The notes: generated by a model not told the origin, from the sequence alone. Positions 23,101 to 33,613 are shown, numbered from the stretch's first letter. The stretch: 64,000 nt of DNA from Arion vulgaris (GCA_020796225.1 CM036771.1:25650176-25714175), one strand, 5' to 3'. Translations and numbers: made by a program.

Positions 23101-25171
23101 AAATACCTGAAATAAGAAAAAAAAATTAATTATTTGTTAAGAATACATTAAACTCATGAGAAAAGTTATAAATTGTTTATTTGAATTTTATTTAAAAAAA
23201 AATTAAACTACTCTCATAGAGAAAAGTTTAAAAAAGTAAAAAATGTTTTTGATAAACACTTGTATCTAGAAAAGTTATAAATTGGGTGTTTTTATAAAAC
23301 ACCTTGAATCTCATGAAAGTTAAAAGTAAAAGTTTGGTATAAATACACATTTTAAATTATGAAAAATTATAAATAAAAATTGTTTGTGTATAAAATTTTA
23401 ATCTATGGGAAAAATTATAAATGTAAAATTAGTTTTTTATGAAACACCTTATATCTCATAAAATTTCAAATGTAGGGGTGAAAACAACCCTTATCTCATA
23501 AGAAAAAAAATAAATAGCCAATTTTGGAATCCATGAAAATTATAAATGTAAAAGTTTTTTGGATTACACAAATTTAAACTCATGAAAAGTTAAAAATTAG
23601 AAGGAAATGTAAATACACCTTTAATCCATGAAAAGTTATAAATTAAATTGTTTGTGTAAGTACAATCTTGGAAAATATAAAATTGTTTGTTTTTGGATGA
23701 AAATACCTTGATATCTCATGGGAAAAGTGAATTTTGTATAGACACTGATTCAAAGAAAAAGTGAAAAAGTAATTAGTTTGTGATAGAATACACTTGACTC
23801 ATGAAAGTTAAATTTTGAAGTTTTTGTATAAACCCGAATCTATAAGAAAGTTAAAATGTAATTAGTTTTTATAGAAATAAATATTCCTGGGGAAAATTAT
23901 AAATGTAAAAATTTTTGTATAGAATACACTTGGGTTTTTCTGAAAAGTTTAAAAAGTAAAAAGGGGTTTTTCCCAAAAAATTTTTTGAAAAAGTTATAAA
24001 TTAGAAGTTTTTATAGAATACATAATCTCATAGAAAAGTTATAAAAAATTGTTTTTGGGTCAATTTAATAAAAAAAAATTAAATTGGTTGTCATGAAAAA
24101 GAAAATTTTAAATTAAAGTAGTTTTTGTATGAAAACCTTTATTCTCAGAAAAATTTAAAAAGTAAGATTATTTTGTTAGATTAAAATGAATCTCAGAAAA
24201 AAAATATAATTAGAAATTTTTTTATAAATAACCTTAACCCTAAAAAATGTAAATTGAATTGTTAGAATACAATAATATCTATAAGAAAAGTTATAAAAAA
24301 GATTGGTGTATAAATCACCTTGACATCTCATGGAAAAAAATAAAAGTAGAAGTTGTATAGAATACCTAATTTTCATGAAAAAAGTTATAAATGTGTTGTT
24401 TTTAGAAAAACAATTCATGGAAAAAATAAAATTAAAATTGTTTTTGTATAAAATGCACCATAAAAGGAAAAAAATAAATTAAAAAGTTTATAGAATAATT
24501 GACATTCAAAAAAGAAGTTATAAATGTAAAATTGGTTAAGTTCAATGGTTTTCATGAAAAAATTATAAAAAAGGATTATTTTATAAAATAAAAATTGAAT
24601 CTCAGGAAAAAGTTTTAAATGGGAAATTTTTGTATGAATACACCTTTATCTCATGGAAAAGTTATAAAAGTAAAATTATTTTGTATAAATAAATTTTTAA
24701 AAAAAATTATTTTTTGTATGAAATAATTTAATCTATAAGAAAAATTATAAATGTAAAATTTTGATAGAAAAAAATTGAATTATAAGAGAAAAAATTTAAA
24801 TGGGTTTTTTTGTTAAATAAACCAGAATCTCAGAGAAAGTTATAAATTAAAAAATTATTTTTGATGTCATAATCTCATGGGAAAAATTTTAAATGTAAAA
24901 ATTTTTTGAAAACCGCTTCATGGAAAAAAAATTTAAAAATTTTTATAAAATACATTTATATCTCATGAAAAGTTATAAAAGGGGTATTTTTTATAGAAAC
25001 CCCTTTAATCTCAGAAAAGTTATAAATTAAAAAGTTGTATAAACACACTTGAAAAAGAAAAATTATAAATTTAAGAAATTTTGGAAAAAATTACTCAGAA
25101 AAATTAAAATGTGGTGTATAAAAAATCTGAATCTCATGAGAAAAGTTATAAATGTGAAAATTTGTGTATGA
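17169..25171 (-). repeat. 59-bp satellite, block 2 (inverted)
   Basis: The same unit on the other strand (AAAGTTATAAATGTAAGATT, TAGTTTGTGTATAGAATACA). The switch from block 1 is near 17165. Quality is fair at 17170-18250 and poor from there to about 25150. With block 1 it forms an imperfect inverted repeat over 13 kb long. Confidence 0.95.
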
Positions 25172-25440
25172 AATAATCTTACATTTATAACTTTTCTCTA
25201 TGAGATATCAAGCTGTATTCTATCACAAACTAATCTTACATTTATACTTTCTCTATGAGATATCAAGCGTGTATTCTATACACAAACTATTCTTACATTT
25301 ATCACTTTTCTCTATGAGATATCAAGTATGTATTCTATACACAAACTAATCTTACATTTATCACTTTTCTCTATGAGATATCAAGCGTGTATTCTATACA
25401 TAAACTAATCTTACATTTATCACTTTTCTCTATGAGATGT
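25172..25440 (+). repeat. 59-bp satellite, block 3 (forward)
   Basis: A second orientation switch near 25172 returns to the forward strand for four to five clean copies, then the array ends. Confidence 0.93.
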
Positions 25441-25507
25441 TGTCAAAACATTCCAAATAAGCAGCACATATTATAGCGCCACTTAATAGTTATAAAACAC
25501 AAGTTAA

Positions 25508-26271
25508 TTGCATATCCTTTACATGACTTTGCGAATCAACCCCAGCTTTTAAACGCTGTATGTAACTTTTCTAGTCATTTTTACGTTCAGTAGTTTGCCG
25601 TTATAGGACAAGCGAAAACATCATTCCTGAAAATGAGAAGCATTATCTGCAACAAGTCCTTGTCAATCCCGATCAGAATGTGAGTTATTCAGTGCTACAT
25701 AGAACCAATACTGACATACGGATGCGAGTCATGGACAGTGAACACACATATCGAAAAATCTCTGAGGGCCACAGAAATGTGGTTTTATAGAAGAATGATG
25801 AGAATCCCATGGACTGCTAAAATGACTAATGTTGAGGTGCTGAATGAGGTCAAGACACAGAGAAAGCTTATCATCAATATAAGAAAGAGGCAGTCATCAT
25901 TTTTCGGACATGTGATGAGGAGTGGCGGTGTAGAACACATTGTGACAACCGGTAAAATCGAGGGTAGACGAGACAGAGGAAGACAGAGAGAAAATGTTGG
26001 ATAGCCTGACTTCATGTCGCGGTAGAGCGTCAACATCTGAGTTGATAGTAAACACCAACGACAAAGATTTGTGGAGATCCATGATCGCCTACACCAGCCG
26101 GCACGGCACCTGATGATGATGAGTTTGTCGTTGTTTTCTGAACGGGTGGTGCCGTCGTCCTTTTGTGAAATTCCACGCGAAACAATTTGCAACCAAACTG
26201 TCCGCAGCGTGATTCGAACTCAGAACGTCGGGGTTAATAGACAGAGTCACTATCCTCTAAGCTACAAACGC
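25508..26271 (-). mobile_element. SINE-2 copy split by LINE-B
   Basis: The 3' part is 25508-25602 and the tRNA-like head is 26122-26271 (minus strand: TAGCTTAGAGG as A box, AGTTCGAATCAC as B box). The two parts join across the LINE to restore the SINE-2 order. The head differs from other SINE-2 copies and matches that at 43951-44057, so it is a subfamily. Confidence 0.85.
25603..26121 (+). mobile_element. LINE-B 3' fragment nested in SINE-2
   Basis: Reads LTYGCESWTV-like sequence, then MWFYRRMMRIPWTAKMTNVE, QRKLIINIRKRQSSFFGHVM and GKIEGRRDRGRQ, with a (GAT)n tail. AGTTTGCCGTT at 25592-25602 and AGTTTGTCGTT at 26122-26132 form a target-site duplication with one mismatch. Confidence 0.87.
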
Positions 26272-26404
26272 CAGCATAAAACACAAGTACTTGCATATTT
26301 GTCAACGTGCTCGGGATCGGAACGCTCAGAAGTCTTAGATAACAATCCAATAACAGTAACAAAATAATATATATGCATTTTTCTGCCAGCATTATTCGAT
26401 TAGA

Positions 26405-26640
26405 ACAAGTTCCCGTGTGTTGTCGGTGCTCGCAAGGGGAGCAAAGAGTAGTAACATTGCGACCTACAAGGCATGTCGTAAAAGGCGACAGATGTAAGGG
26501 GCTTGGGAAGCTACCGTAGTAAATAAAATGCGTCGCAGCAATCGGATGTGCTAGCCTGCTTGTAGGCGTATAACTGGCACAACGTACAATCGCTCTTAGG
26601 CTTGGATTACATACACACAACAAAGAGTGGTTAACAAGTG
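26405..26640 (+). mobile_element. Interspersed repeat X
   Basis: Signatures are GAGCAAAGAGTAGTAACATT, CTACAAGGCATGTCGTAA, GTAAATAAAATGCGTCGCAG and CACAAAGAGTGGTTAACAAG. Other copies lie at about 28935, 33665, 42108, 43203 and 56813. Several end in a GAA-rich tail. No tRNA head or open frame was seen, so it may be a non-autonomous LINE partner; the class is not settled. Confidence 0.75.
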
Positions 26641-26692
26641 GTATATTTATAGTTATATATATATATATTATTTATATAATAATAATAATAAT

Positions 26693-27145
26693 TTATCTCG
26701 TACCGTTATACATTACATAGGGCATGCAAGTAATTTCTCCATACCGCTCTGTCCTGGGCAGCTCGCTCAATCTCTTCCATAGAATTTAGTCCTATATTTT
26801 TTGCGTCTCTCAGCAAAGCTCGTTTCAAGGTTTCCCTAGAACGTCTTATTTTTCTTGAACCTTTTGCCTCCCACTTCAATGTCTGCTTTCTTGAACCCTT
26901 TGCCTCCCACTTCAATGTCTGCTTTCTTGAACCCTTTGCCTCCCACTTCAATGTCTGCTTTGGTATTCTTTGATCATTTCTTCTCAATGTATGCAAAACA
27001 TATCTCCATCTTCACCCTCTTATAAGAGTTGTTACTATGGGTTGACCAGACATTTCTTCTCAATGTATGCAAAACATATCTCCATCTTCACCCTCTTATA
27101 AGAGTTGTTACTATGGGTTGACCAGACATTTATGTGATTATTTAA
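26693..27145 (-). mobile_element. LINE-A 3' fragment with internal duplications
   Basis: The minus-strand reading is the C-terminal end of LINE-A (RRNDQRIPKQTLKWEAKGSR ... [19 protein letters not shown]). The segment QTLKWEAKGSRK is present three times as a 36-bp tandem, about 26850-26960. A 76-bp segment is duplicated at 26975-27050 and 27051-27126. The 3' end ACGGTACGAG is at 26693-26705. Confidence 0.87.
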
Positions 27146-27234
27146 TCACTTCTGAATTACTTGCAGGTCCTGTGTAACAGTACGAGCGGAGTGTAATACA
27201 GATATATAGACATTCAATAACGCAGACAGATAGA

Positions 27235-27738
27235 GATTGTGGCAGAGAAACAAAGAAGAGCTCGATTAGTTAGATAGAAAATAGAGAGACAGAGAAATAG
27301 AGAGATATCAGTAGATAGATGATAGAGAGATAGAAAGAGAGAGAGAGTAGGAAATATATGATAGAGATAAAGAGAGAGAGAGTAGTAGATAGATGAGAGA
27401 GCAAGAGAGAGAGAGTAGTAGACAGATGATAGAGAGAGAAAGAGAGAGAGAGTAGTAGATGATAGATGATAGAGAGAGAAAAAGAGAGTAGTAAACGATA
27501 GAGAGAGAGAGAGTAGTAGACAGATGATAGAGAGATAGAGAGTAGTAGATGATAGATAATAGAGAGAGAAAGATAGTAGTAGAAAGATGATAGATGTTAG
27601 AGAAAGAGAGAGTAGTAGATAGATGATAGAGAGAGAGAGAGTAGTAGATAGATGATAGAGAGAGTAGTAGATAGATGATAGAGAGAGGAGAGTAGTAGAT
27701 GAGATGATAGAGAGAGTAGTAGATAGATGATGAGAGAT

Positions 27739-27776
<38 letters not shown>

Positions 27777-28012
27777 TAGATAGATGATAGAGAGAAAGAG
27801 ACAAAGAGAGAGTAGTAGTAGATAGATGAGAGAGAGAGAGAGAGTAGTAGTAGTAGATAGATGATAGAGAGAGAGAGTAGTAGTAGATAGATGATAGAGA
27901 GATAGAAAGAGAGAGAGAGTAGTAGTAGATAGATGATAGAGAGATAGAAAGAGAGAGTAGTAGATGATAGAGAAAGAGTTAGTAGATATGTGATGGATAG
28001 AGAGAAAGAGAG
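27235..28012. repeat. GA-rich imperfect array
   Basis: Composed of AGTAGTAGATAGATGATAGA and GA runs in varying order. On the CHSY transcript strand it is a continuous C/U-rich tract of about 780 nt, starting about 60 nt after the exon 1 donor. Confidence 0.93.
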
Positions 28013-28070
28013 TTAAATTATTAGATATACAATTAGAGCATAGTAAGCTTTACGTTGGGATTCAACTCAC

Positions 28071-28434
28071 CTTCATATTTGTCCCCATGCTCCATGAAGT
28101 AAACAACTTTCCCAGGTACACGAGGAACCCACGTTTTGTTACTTGCCGAAGCTCTGGTATTAAGAAATTTTCTCGCAGTCATAATTCCAACAAAGAGAAA
28201 TTTCTCTTCCGGTAGTGTTGTGTCTTTGACAATATGTTTCTGTGGATCAAACACGACGCTCGTGACTAGATGCTTCTGTTTCCACAACCCACAAGCGATA
28301 TATTTACTGCCTAACATTTTCTGATTCTCGTTCACAAATAGCATTCCTATAACAAATCCACAAAAACATAAAATGAGAATCCGACATGACGTCTGTAGCA
28401 GACTTTTTGTAACAACCAATTCTGTATGTGCCAT
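28071..28434 (-). CDS. CHSY: CHSY exon 1: signal anchor and start of catalytic domain
   Basis: Encodes residues 1-121 plus the first base of codon 122. The ATG at 28434 is the first in frame after a TAG at 28507-28509 and has A at -3 and G at +4, a good context. Residues 17-34 (CRILILCFCGFVIGMLFV) form a single hydrophobic segment after a short basic N-terminus, the type II Golgi topology of this family. A short stem follows, then the first beta strand at residues 77-87 (EEKFLFVGIMTA) and the RTW-like segment NKTW at 99-102, which is also a glycosylation sequon. The donor is AAG|GTGAGT, phase 1. The 5' UTR and promoter were not identified. A GA-rich array starts about 60 bp inside the intron. 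Confidence 0.9.
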
Positions 28435-28934
28435 TCTGTTACAAACATTGCCAGGTTTTTTAAGAAGTGGGACCAAAATAACAAATCCTTGTATTAAACG
28501 AAAATACTACTGTCTCCAGAGCAAGTAATCATCATATGGATGATATTGTAATGTCTCTTCTTGATACTGAAACAAATGTAAATCGTTCATAGGTACCATT
28601 AACAGTAACATCTTAATTAATAGATGTCCATCGCAAGCGATGATGAGAACAGCCTGAAACGTGTGTTGTTCCACCTCTCTAGTGTGTGCGGAGGTGTGAC
28701 TATAGAGTCCAAATATGTATCACAGTCCCCTACCATAGGTTACACTGCAAGCAATTCTTATAAGTAATACTATAAGTAACACTATAAAGTAACACTATAA
28801 AGTAACAGTATAAGTAACAAATAAGTAACACTCTACTGCACGCCACTGATTTCAACTATTTATTCTTTGAGAGAAGTCACCGCACGCCACTGATTTCAAC
28901 TATTTATTCAATTACATTTATATTACTTATTCAC
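28435..28934. other. Sequence upstream of CHSY start
   Basis: Would hold the 5' UTR and promoter if transcription starts close by. No TATA box or initiator could be assigned. A short array of about seven copies of TATAAGTAACAC-like units is at 28745-28835. Confidence 0.4.
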
Positions 28935-29180
28935 TTCTTCTCCGAACGCCCCATATCGACCACTTGTTAACCACTCTTTGTATGTAATCTGAGATGAAGA
29001 GCGATTGTACGTTGTGCCAGCTATGCGCATACAAATAGACTAATACATCCGATTGCTGCGACGCTTTTATTTACTATGGTAGCTTCCCTAGGCCCCTACC
29101 TCAGTCGCCTATTACGATATGTCCTGTAGGTTGCCGTGTTACTATTCTTTGCTCCCGTTGCGAGCCCCGACAACACACAG
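28935..29180 (-). mobile_element. Interspersed repeat X
   Basis: Inverted copy with AACCACTCTTTGTATGTAAT, TGCTGCGACGCTTTTATTTA and TGTTACTATTCTTTGCTCCC. The 23-bp array starts at its end. Confidence 0.72.
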
Positions 29181-30050
29181 GTGACTTATTCTCTTATATT
29201 TGTGCCACTGGTTCACTTATATTTGTGTTACTGGTTCACTTATATTTGTGCTACTGGTTCACTTATATTTGTGTTACTGGTTCACTTATATTTGTGCTAC
29301 TGGTTCACTTATATTTGTGTTACTGGTTCACTTATATTTGTGCTACTGGTTCACTTATATTTGTGCTACTGGTTTGTGTTACTGGTTTGTGTTACTGATT
29401 CACTTATATTTGTGTTACTGGTTCACTTATATTTGTGCTACTGGTTCACTTATATTTGTGCTACTGGTTCACTTATATTTGTGTTACTGGTTCACTTATA
29501 TTTGTGCTACTGGTTCACTTATATTTGTGTTACTGGTTCACTTATATTTGTGTTACTGGTTCACTTATATTTGTGCTACTGGTTCACTTATATTTGTGTT
29601 ACTGGTTCACTTATATTTGTCTTCTACTGGTTTGTGTTACTGGTTTGTGTTACTGATTCACTTATATTTGTGTTACTGGTTCACTTATATTTGTGCTACT
29701 GGTTCACTTATATTTGTGTTACTGGTTCACTTATATTTGTGTTACTGGTTCACTTATATTTGTGCTACTGGTTCACTTATATTTGTGTTACTGGTTCTCT
29801 TATATTTGTGTTACTGGTTCACTTATATTTGTGTTACTGGTTCACTTATATTTGTGTTACTGGTTCACTTATATTTGTGTTACTGGTTCACTTATATTTG
29901 TGTTACTGGTTCACTTATATTTGTGTTACTGGTTCACTTATTTATTACTTTCACTATATTTGTTTACTGATTCACTTATATTTGTGTTACTGTTCACTAT
30001 ATTTGTGTTACTGGTTCACTTATATTTGTGTTACTGGTTCACTTATATTT
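29181..30050. repeat. 23-bp minisatellite
   Basis: About 38 copies with signature TTCACTTATATTTGTGTTAC. The main variation is GTTACTGG or GCTACTGG, with two places (29369-29395, 29627-29655) where a shortened TTTGTGTTACTGG unit repeats. Long open frames here exist because no frame of the unit has a stop; they are not genes. 30051-30287 beyond it holds nothing recognised. Confidence 0.95.
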
Positions 30051-30287
30051 AGATTATTTATCCGCTTCTATATATACTGCTATTCTGTGTTACATTTGTG
30101 TCAAATAACTTCTTGTCACATGTAGCAAAACTAGTAATGTAAGTTTTGACGTGATTGTTAAACTGTCACTATACCGGATATTATATTGTCCTCTCAGTTG
30201 TTATTTAATATTACAGACTAACCTACATACGTTTATGATGTTGTTATCTCTTAATAAAAATTATACAATAAATAATTCCTATCCTAC

Positions 30288-30846
30288 TGTTATACGTTAC
30301 ATAAGGCCTGCAAGTAATTTCTCCATACCGCTCTGTCCTCTGCAACTCGATCAATCTCTTCCATGAAATTTACACCGATTATTCTTGCCTCTCTCAGCAA
30401 AGTTCGTTTCAGGGTCTCCCTATGGCGTCCTCTTTTTCTTAAACCCTTTGCCTCCCAATTCAATTGTTTTTGGTATTCATTGATAATTTCTTCTCAAGGT
30501 TTGAAAACGAAAATCGGGCATATCCTTTACATGACTTGGCCATAACAACAGATAAACGAATCGTCGATTTTCTAGGCACCACTTATACGTTCAGTAGCTT
30601 GCCATTGATTTCTGAACGGTGAGGTCTATTTTTATCGATTGTAAAAATCCGAGGGAACTAATTTGCTTCCAAACTTGGCCGCCACAGAGTTTGAACCAGG
30701 TACGCTTGGGTTGTGATCGAGCTCACGCTACAGACAATGAGGTAACATTATAAGTACATCAAGGTATCTCAAGATATACCCAACATATCTCCATCTTCTC
30801 CCTCTAATTATAACAGGTGTTACTAGTGGTTGACCAGACATTTTCC
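30288..30846 (-). mobile_element. LINE-A 3' fragment split by SINE-2
   Basis: 30288-30492 matches the LINE-A 3' end and C-terminal coding part. The next part of the same element resumes at 30779-30846 (AACATATCTCCATCTTCTCC ... GGTTGACCAGACATT). The intervening DNA is SINE-2. Confidence 0.8.
30505..30760 (-). mobile_element. SINE-2 copy nested in LINE-A
   Basis: GCATATCCTTTACATGACTT at the tail, CACCACTTATACGTTCAGTA in the body, and on the minus strand a GGTTCAAACTCTG B box near the head. 30850-31430 after the enclosing LINE holds nothing I can assign. Confidence 0.8.
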
Positions 30847-31432
30847 GTAATTGTATGCGAAGTCTTTTTTTAGTGGTGGTGGAGGATAAATTCCAGTAGA
30901 AGTCTTTGTTCTATGTTGATCTAAGCATACATCCTATGTTAAAGTTGTTAACACAATATGAAAACGTGTCTTAACTTAGCAGCTAGTAACACAGTTACCG
31001 TGTTCAGCCTCAGAACTGTAAGACTAGAACTATGGTCACCTTGTCGATCGTCAGCAATATAGCATGATTCTATCTTAATCCTTTCAGTTTGAAATATTTT
31101 TTTAACCAGCAGACGAACTAATTTTGTAATGTATACTAAATTATCTAGTAAACTAGCTTTTCGTCATCTTAAACAGTACCTAGAGCCAGTATAACGGATC
31201 CGAGGGTGAAACGGATTAAAACAAACTTTCTTGTTTGATAATAATAAGGATGATGAGAAATAACTCGATGTAAATTGATGTAGCAAAAGAGGAAATACAA
31301 ATTATGATAGGTTCAACAAAGACTAACAAATGGCATGTCCAAATATCGATGTAGTTGTTTTATGTATTTTGTATAACACTACTGTGGGAAGGGAATGGGG
31401 GATAGCACAGAACATAGTACATTTTTTCTTCC

Positions 31433-31630
31433 GAGTTGTTTTTTTTTTCGATCCAGAAGCACTTGAGCTTTAAGCTCTTCGGCTCGGTGCCATGGACATC
31501 GTAATCCTTCGGTTCGGTGCAACGAACACCGTAAATCTGGAGAACCTGTGGCTTGTATGCCAGCCCGCGGAGTTGAACCCGCACTCACAGAGGGCTTATC
31601 ACCCGTCGTCCAACGTGCTACGAACACGCA
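31433..31630 (-). mobile_element. SINE-1 copy
   Basis: A pyrimidine-rich start (the A tail on the other strand), then CGATCCAGAAGCACTTGAGC through CCGCGGAGTTGAACCCGCAC to GTGCTACGAACACGC. It is the reverse complement of the family order at 42175-42379. Confidence 0.87.
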
Positions 31631-31639
31631 GGGTAGGCA

Positions 31640-31982
31640 GGCTTTTTCTTCAAGTAAAGAAAAGAAGGGTTGGACGTTTGATTCGCATAACCGATCTTCT
31701 ATAAGTGCTGTATAACTCGTTAATTCGTTCCGTTTCTGTTGCAGATCTCTCCTATAACTTTGATTTGAGCAATAACCGTTGGTTAGTCTCGATAACAACA
31801 TAATATTCACTGTATCGCTGTATAAAACTTCCAGTCTTCTCATATATTTTCCTGATAACATCTCCGTTTTGCTTCTGGTCCAAATTTTTATAGGTCCCAT
31901 ATGCACAAATATCGTCTGAAAATGTTTACACCGCTGGTTAGTCCCTAAAACATAACCATCTTTATAACACTGACATGTCCAC
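31640..31982 (-). other. Open segment between two inverted SINE-1 copies
   Basis: The minus strand is open through the whole segment (includes KYMRRLEVLYSDTV and YRRDLQQKRNELTS). I do not recognise it. The frame runs on into both SINEs, which argues against a gene. It is either a chance frame or a relic. Confidence 0.3.
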
Positions 31983-32170
31983 CTTCCCAGCGTGTTCGTA
32001 GTGCGTTGGACGACTGGTGACAAGCCCCTGTGAGTGCGTTCAATTCCCGGGTTGGCAGAATAGCCACATATTCTCCAGATTTACGGTGTTCGAACCGAAG
32101 GGTTACGATGTCATGGCACCGAGTCGAAGAGCTGAACGATCAAGTGCCTCTGGATCGGGGGAAAAAACAA
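31983..32170 (+). mobile_element. SINE-1 copy
   Basis: GCGTGTTCGTAGTGCGTTGG (A box region), GTGCGTTCAATTCC (B box region), GATTTACGGTGTTCG and GGATCGGGGGAAAAAAC. It faces away from the copy at 31433-31630. 32171-32645 beyond it holds nothing recognised. Confidence 0.85.
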
Positions 32171-32649
32171 TACATCCACACCGTACAATCTCTGTTTTGC
32201 TTCTCAGTTTACATAATCATATTCTCAAAAGTCCCTCCCTGGACTCATGACAACCGTATTGAGATCTACTATTTTCCCGTGATTTGTCATATTTCTCACT
32301 TCCCACCTCAAGTCCGCGCAGTGGACTCTGGCTAACTAACAAAATTAACTGATACAGAAAATCATGTTTGTTTCTAATTTCCTTCAATCATGTACACTCA
32401 CAAGTTTAGTTGAAAACCCGTGGCAAACCTCAAACCCCTTTTTTTATCCTAGTAACAGCTTATACTGTTACACTTTTACGCAATTATCACACTTGACAAA
32501 GTGCACAAAAATACAATATGGTTGTAGAATCAAAAGTGCAAGCATTGGTATGTGAGAATTCCACAGAGTGTGACGGTGTTATTTACACGTATCGGGGGCG
32601 GGAGTGGGGTTAGAGAGGGGGTTTGTTTGTTATTGACCCTTTTCCGGAA

Positions 32650-32829
32650 GATCCTGACAGTGTGTTTGCGTAAACTGTGATTCTCTGTGAGTGCGGGTTC
32701 AATTCCGCGGGCTGCAGAAAAGCCACAGGTTCCCCAGATTCACGGTGTTCGTTGCACCGAACCGAAGGGTTACGATGTCCATGGCATCGAGCCGAACTGA
32801 AGCTCAAAGTGCTTCTGGATCGGAAAAAA
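32650..32829 (+). mobile_element. SINE-1 copy, head diverged
   Basis: GTGCGGGTTCAATTCCGCGG (B box), GCCACAGGTTCCCCAGATTC, then GCTTCTGGATCGGAAAAAAG. The A-box half does not match the other copies. Confidence 0.8.
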
Positions 32830-32861
32830 GTCCTTATTTTCATCTTGTTAAGGCACCTAAA

Positions 32862-33525
32862 AATTTCACTGACAGCTAAGCAACAGATGATCAACAGCAT
32901 TTTCACACCTACTTTGTGTTACCAGAGCCAAACATGGACAATGAGCAAAGAGAAGTCGCAAAAACTAACTACATGTGAAATGTGGTGCCAGCGAAAAGTT
33001 ACCAACAACACTAGAAAGGACAGAGTCACCAATATATGCATAAAAAAATAAAGCTGGCACAGAACCTTTCTCGAATTACATTGAGAAATAAAGAATGAAG
33101 TGGTTTGTCCACTTAATAAGAAAGCATACAAACTCCACAGTATATAGTCTGCTACAACAGAACTTCAGGAAAGAAGGCGAGAGGAAGATTATGAACAATA
33201 TGGTTAGATGGCACAGCAGAATCTTGTCAAAGGGCGCATATCAGAATCCTGTCAAAGAGCAAAAATAACAATCACCCAAGCCACCAGAACAGCGCAATAC
33301 AACAGAACCACACACTGGCAACAACCGGTAGCAGTGTGACGACAATAGAAAACCACAACACTGGGCAACAACCCGGTAGCAGTGTGACGACAGAAGAAGA
33401 TTCCATCTTATAAATATAGTGATGATGAGAACAGAACACTGGGCAACAACCCGGTAGCAGTGTGACGACAGAAGAAGAAGAATATTCTCATCTTGATAAA
33501 TATAGTGATGATGAGAACAGAACAC
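32862..33525 (+). mobile_element. LINE-E C-terminal fragment with tandem 3' end
   Basis: Reads LTAKQQMINSIFTPTLCYQS, QTWTMSKEKSQKLTTCEMW, then with shifts MVRWHSRILS and SKSKNNNHPSHQ-like sequence and the GGCAACAACCCGGTAGCAGT 3' end. The terminal part (AACACTGGGCAACAACCCGG ... GACGACAGAAGAAGA) is repeated about three times between 33290 and 33520. Confidence 0.75.
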
Positions 33526-33613
33526 TCAAGGGCTCGTTTCCTGTGTAATGAGGATGATTTAATGACTAACCAACGAACTCAATCATTTATTACCAAACAA
33601 ACAACCAAGATGT

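Larger units (their letters stand above)
1583..28434 (-). other. CHSY: Chondroitin sulfate synthase gene, 5' portion (five exons)
   Basis: Five exons on the minus strand join in one frame: lengths 364, 110, 127, 188 and 165 nt, junction phases 1, 0, 1, 0, giving 318 codons with no stop. The product resembles the N-terminal half of chondroitin synthases, Golgi type II membrane enzymes that polymerise the GlcA/GalNAc backbone of chondroitin. Landmarks are a signal anchor, a KFLFVGIMTA strand, QKKSF, RADDDLYI, YCMGGPG, HEDTELGRC and a TLHP motif in exon 5. Family members are usually around 750 to 800 residues, so the rest of the protein, including the C-terminal GT7-like domain, must lie below base 1. 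Intron 1 is about 21.8 kb of repeats. The retained DDD suggests an active enzyme, but CHSY1/CHSY3 and CHPF types cannot be separated with certainty from this half. Confidence 0.9.

Noticed and set aside
28435..28476. Upstream start for CHSY at 28476
   Set aside because: That codon is TTG. The first in-frame ATG after the upstream TAG is at 28434, with a good context.
29136..30125. Open frames of 256 to 329 codons with a repeated hydrophobic peptide
   Set aside because: They are the 23-bp minisatellite read in stop-free frames; three frames are open at once and there is no codon bias or start context.
31379..32023. 214-codon open frame on the minus strand
   Set aside because: Two-thirds of it is SINE-1 sequence in both orientations; only the middle 340 bp is unexplained.
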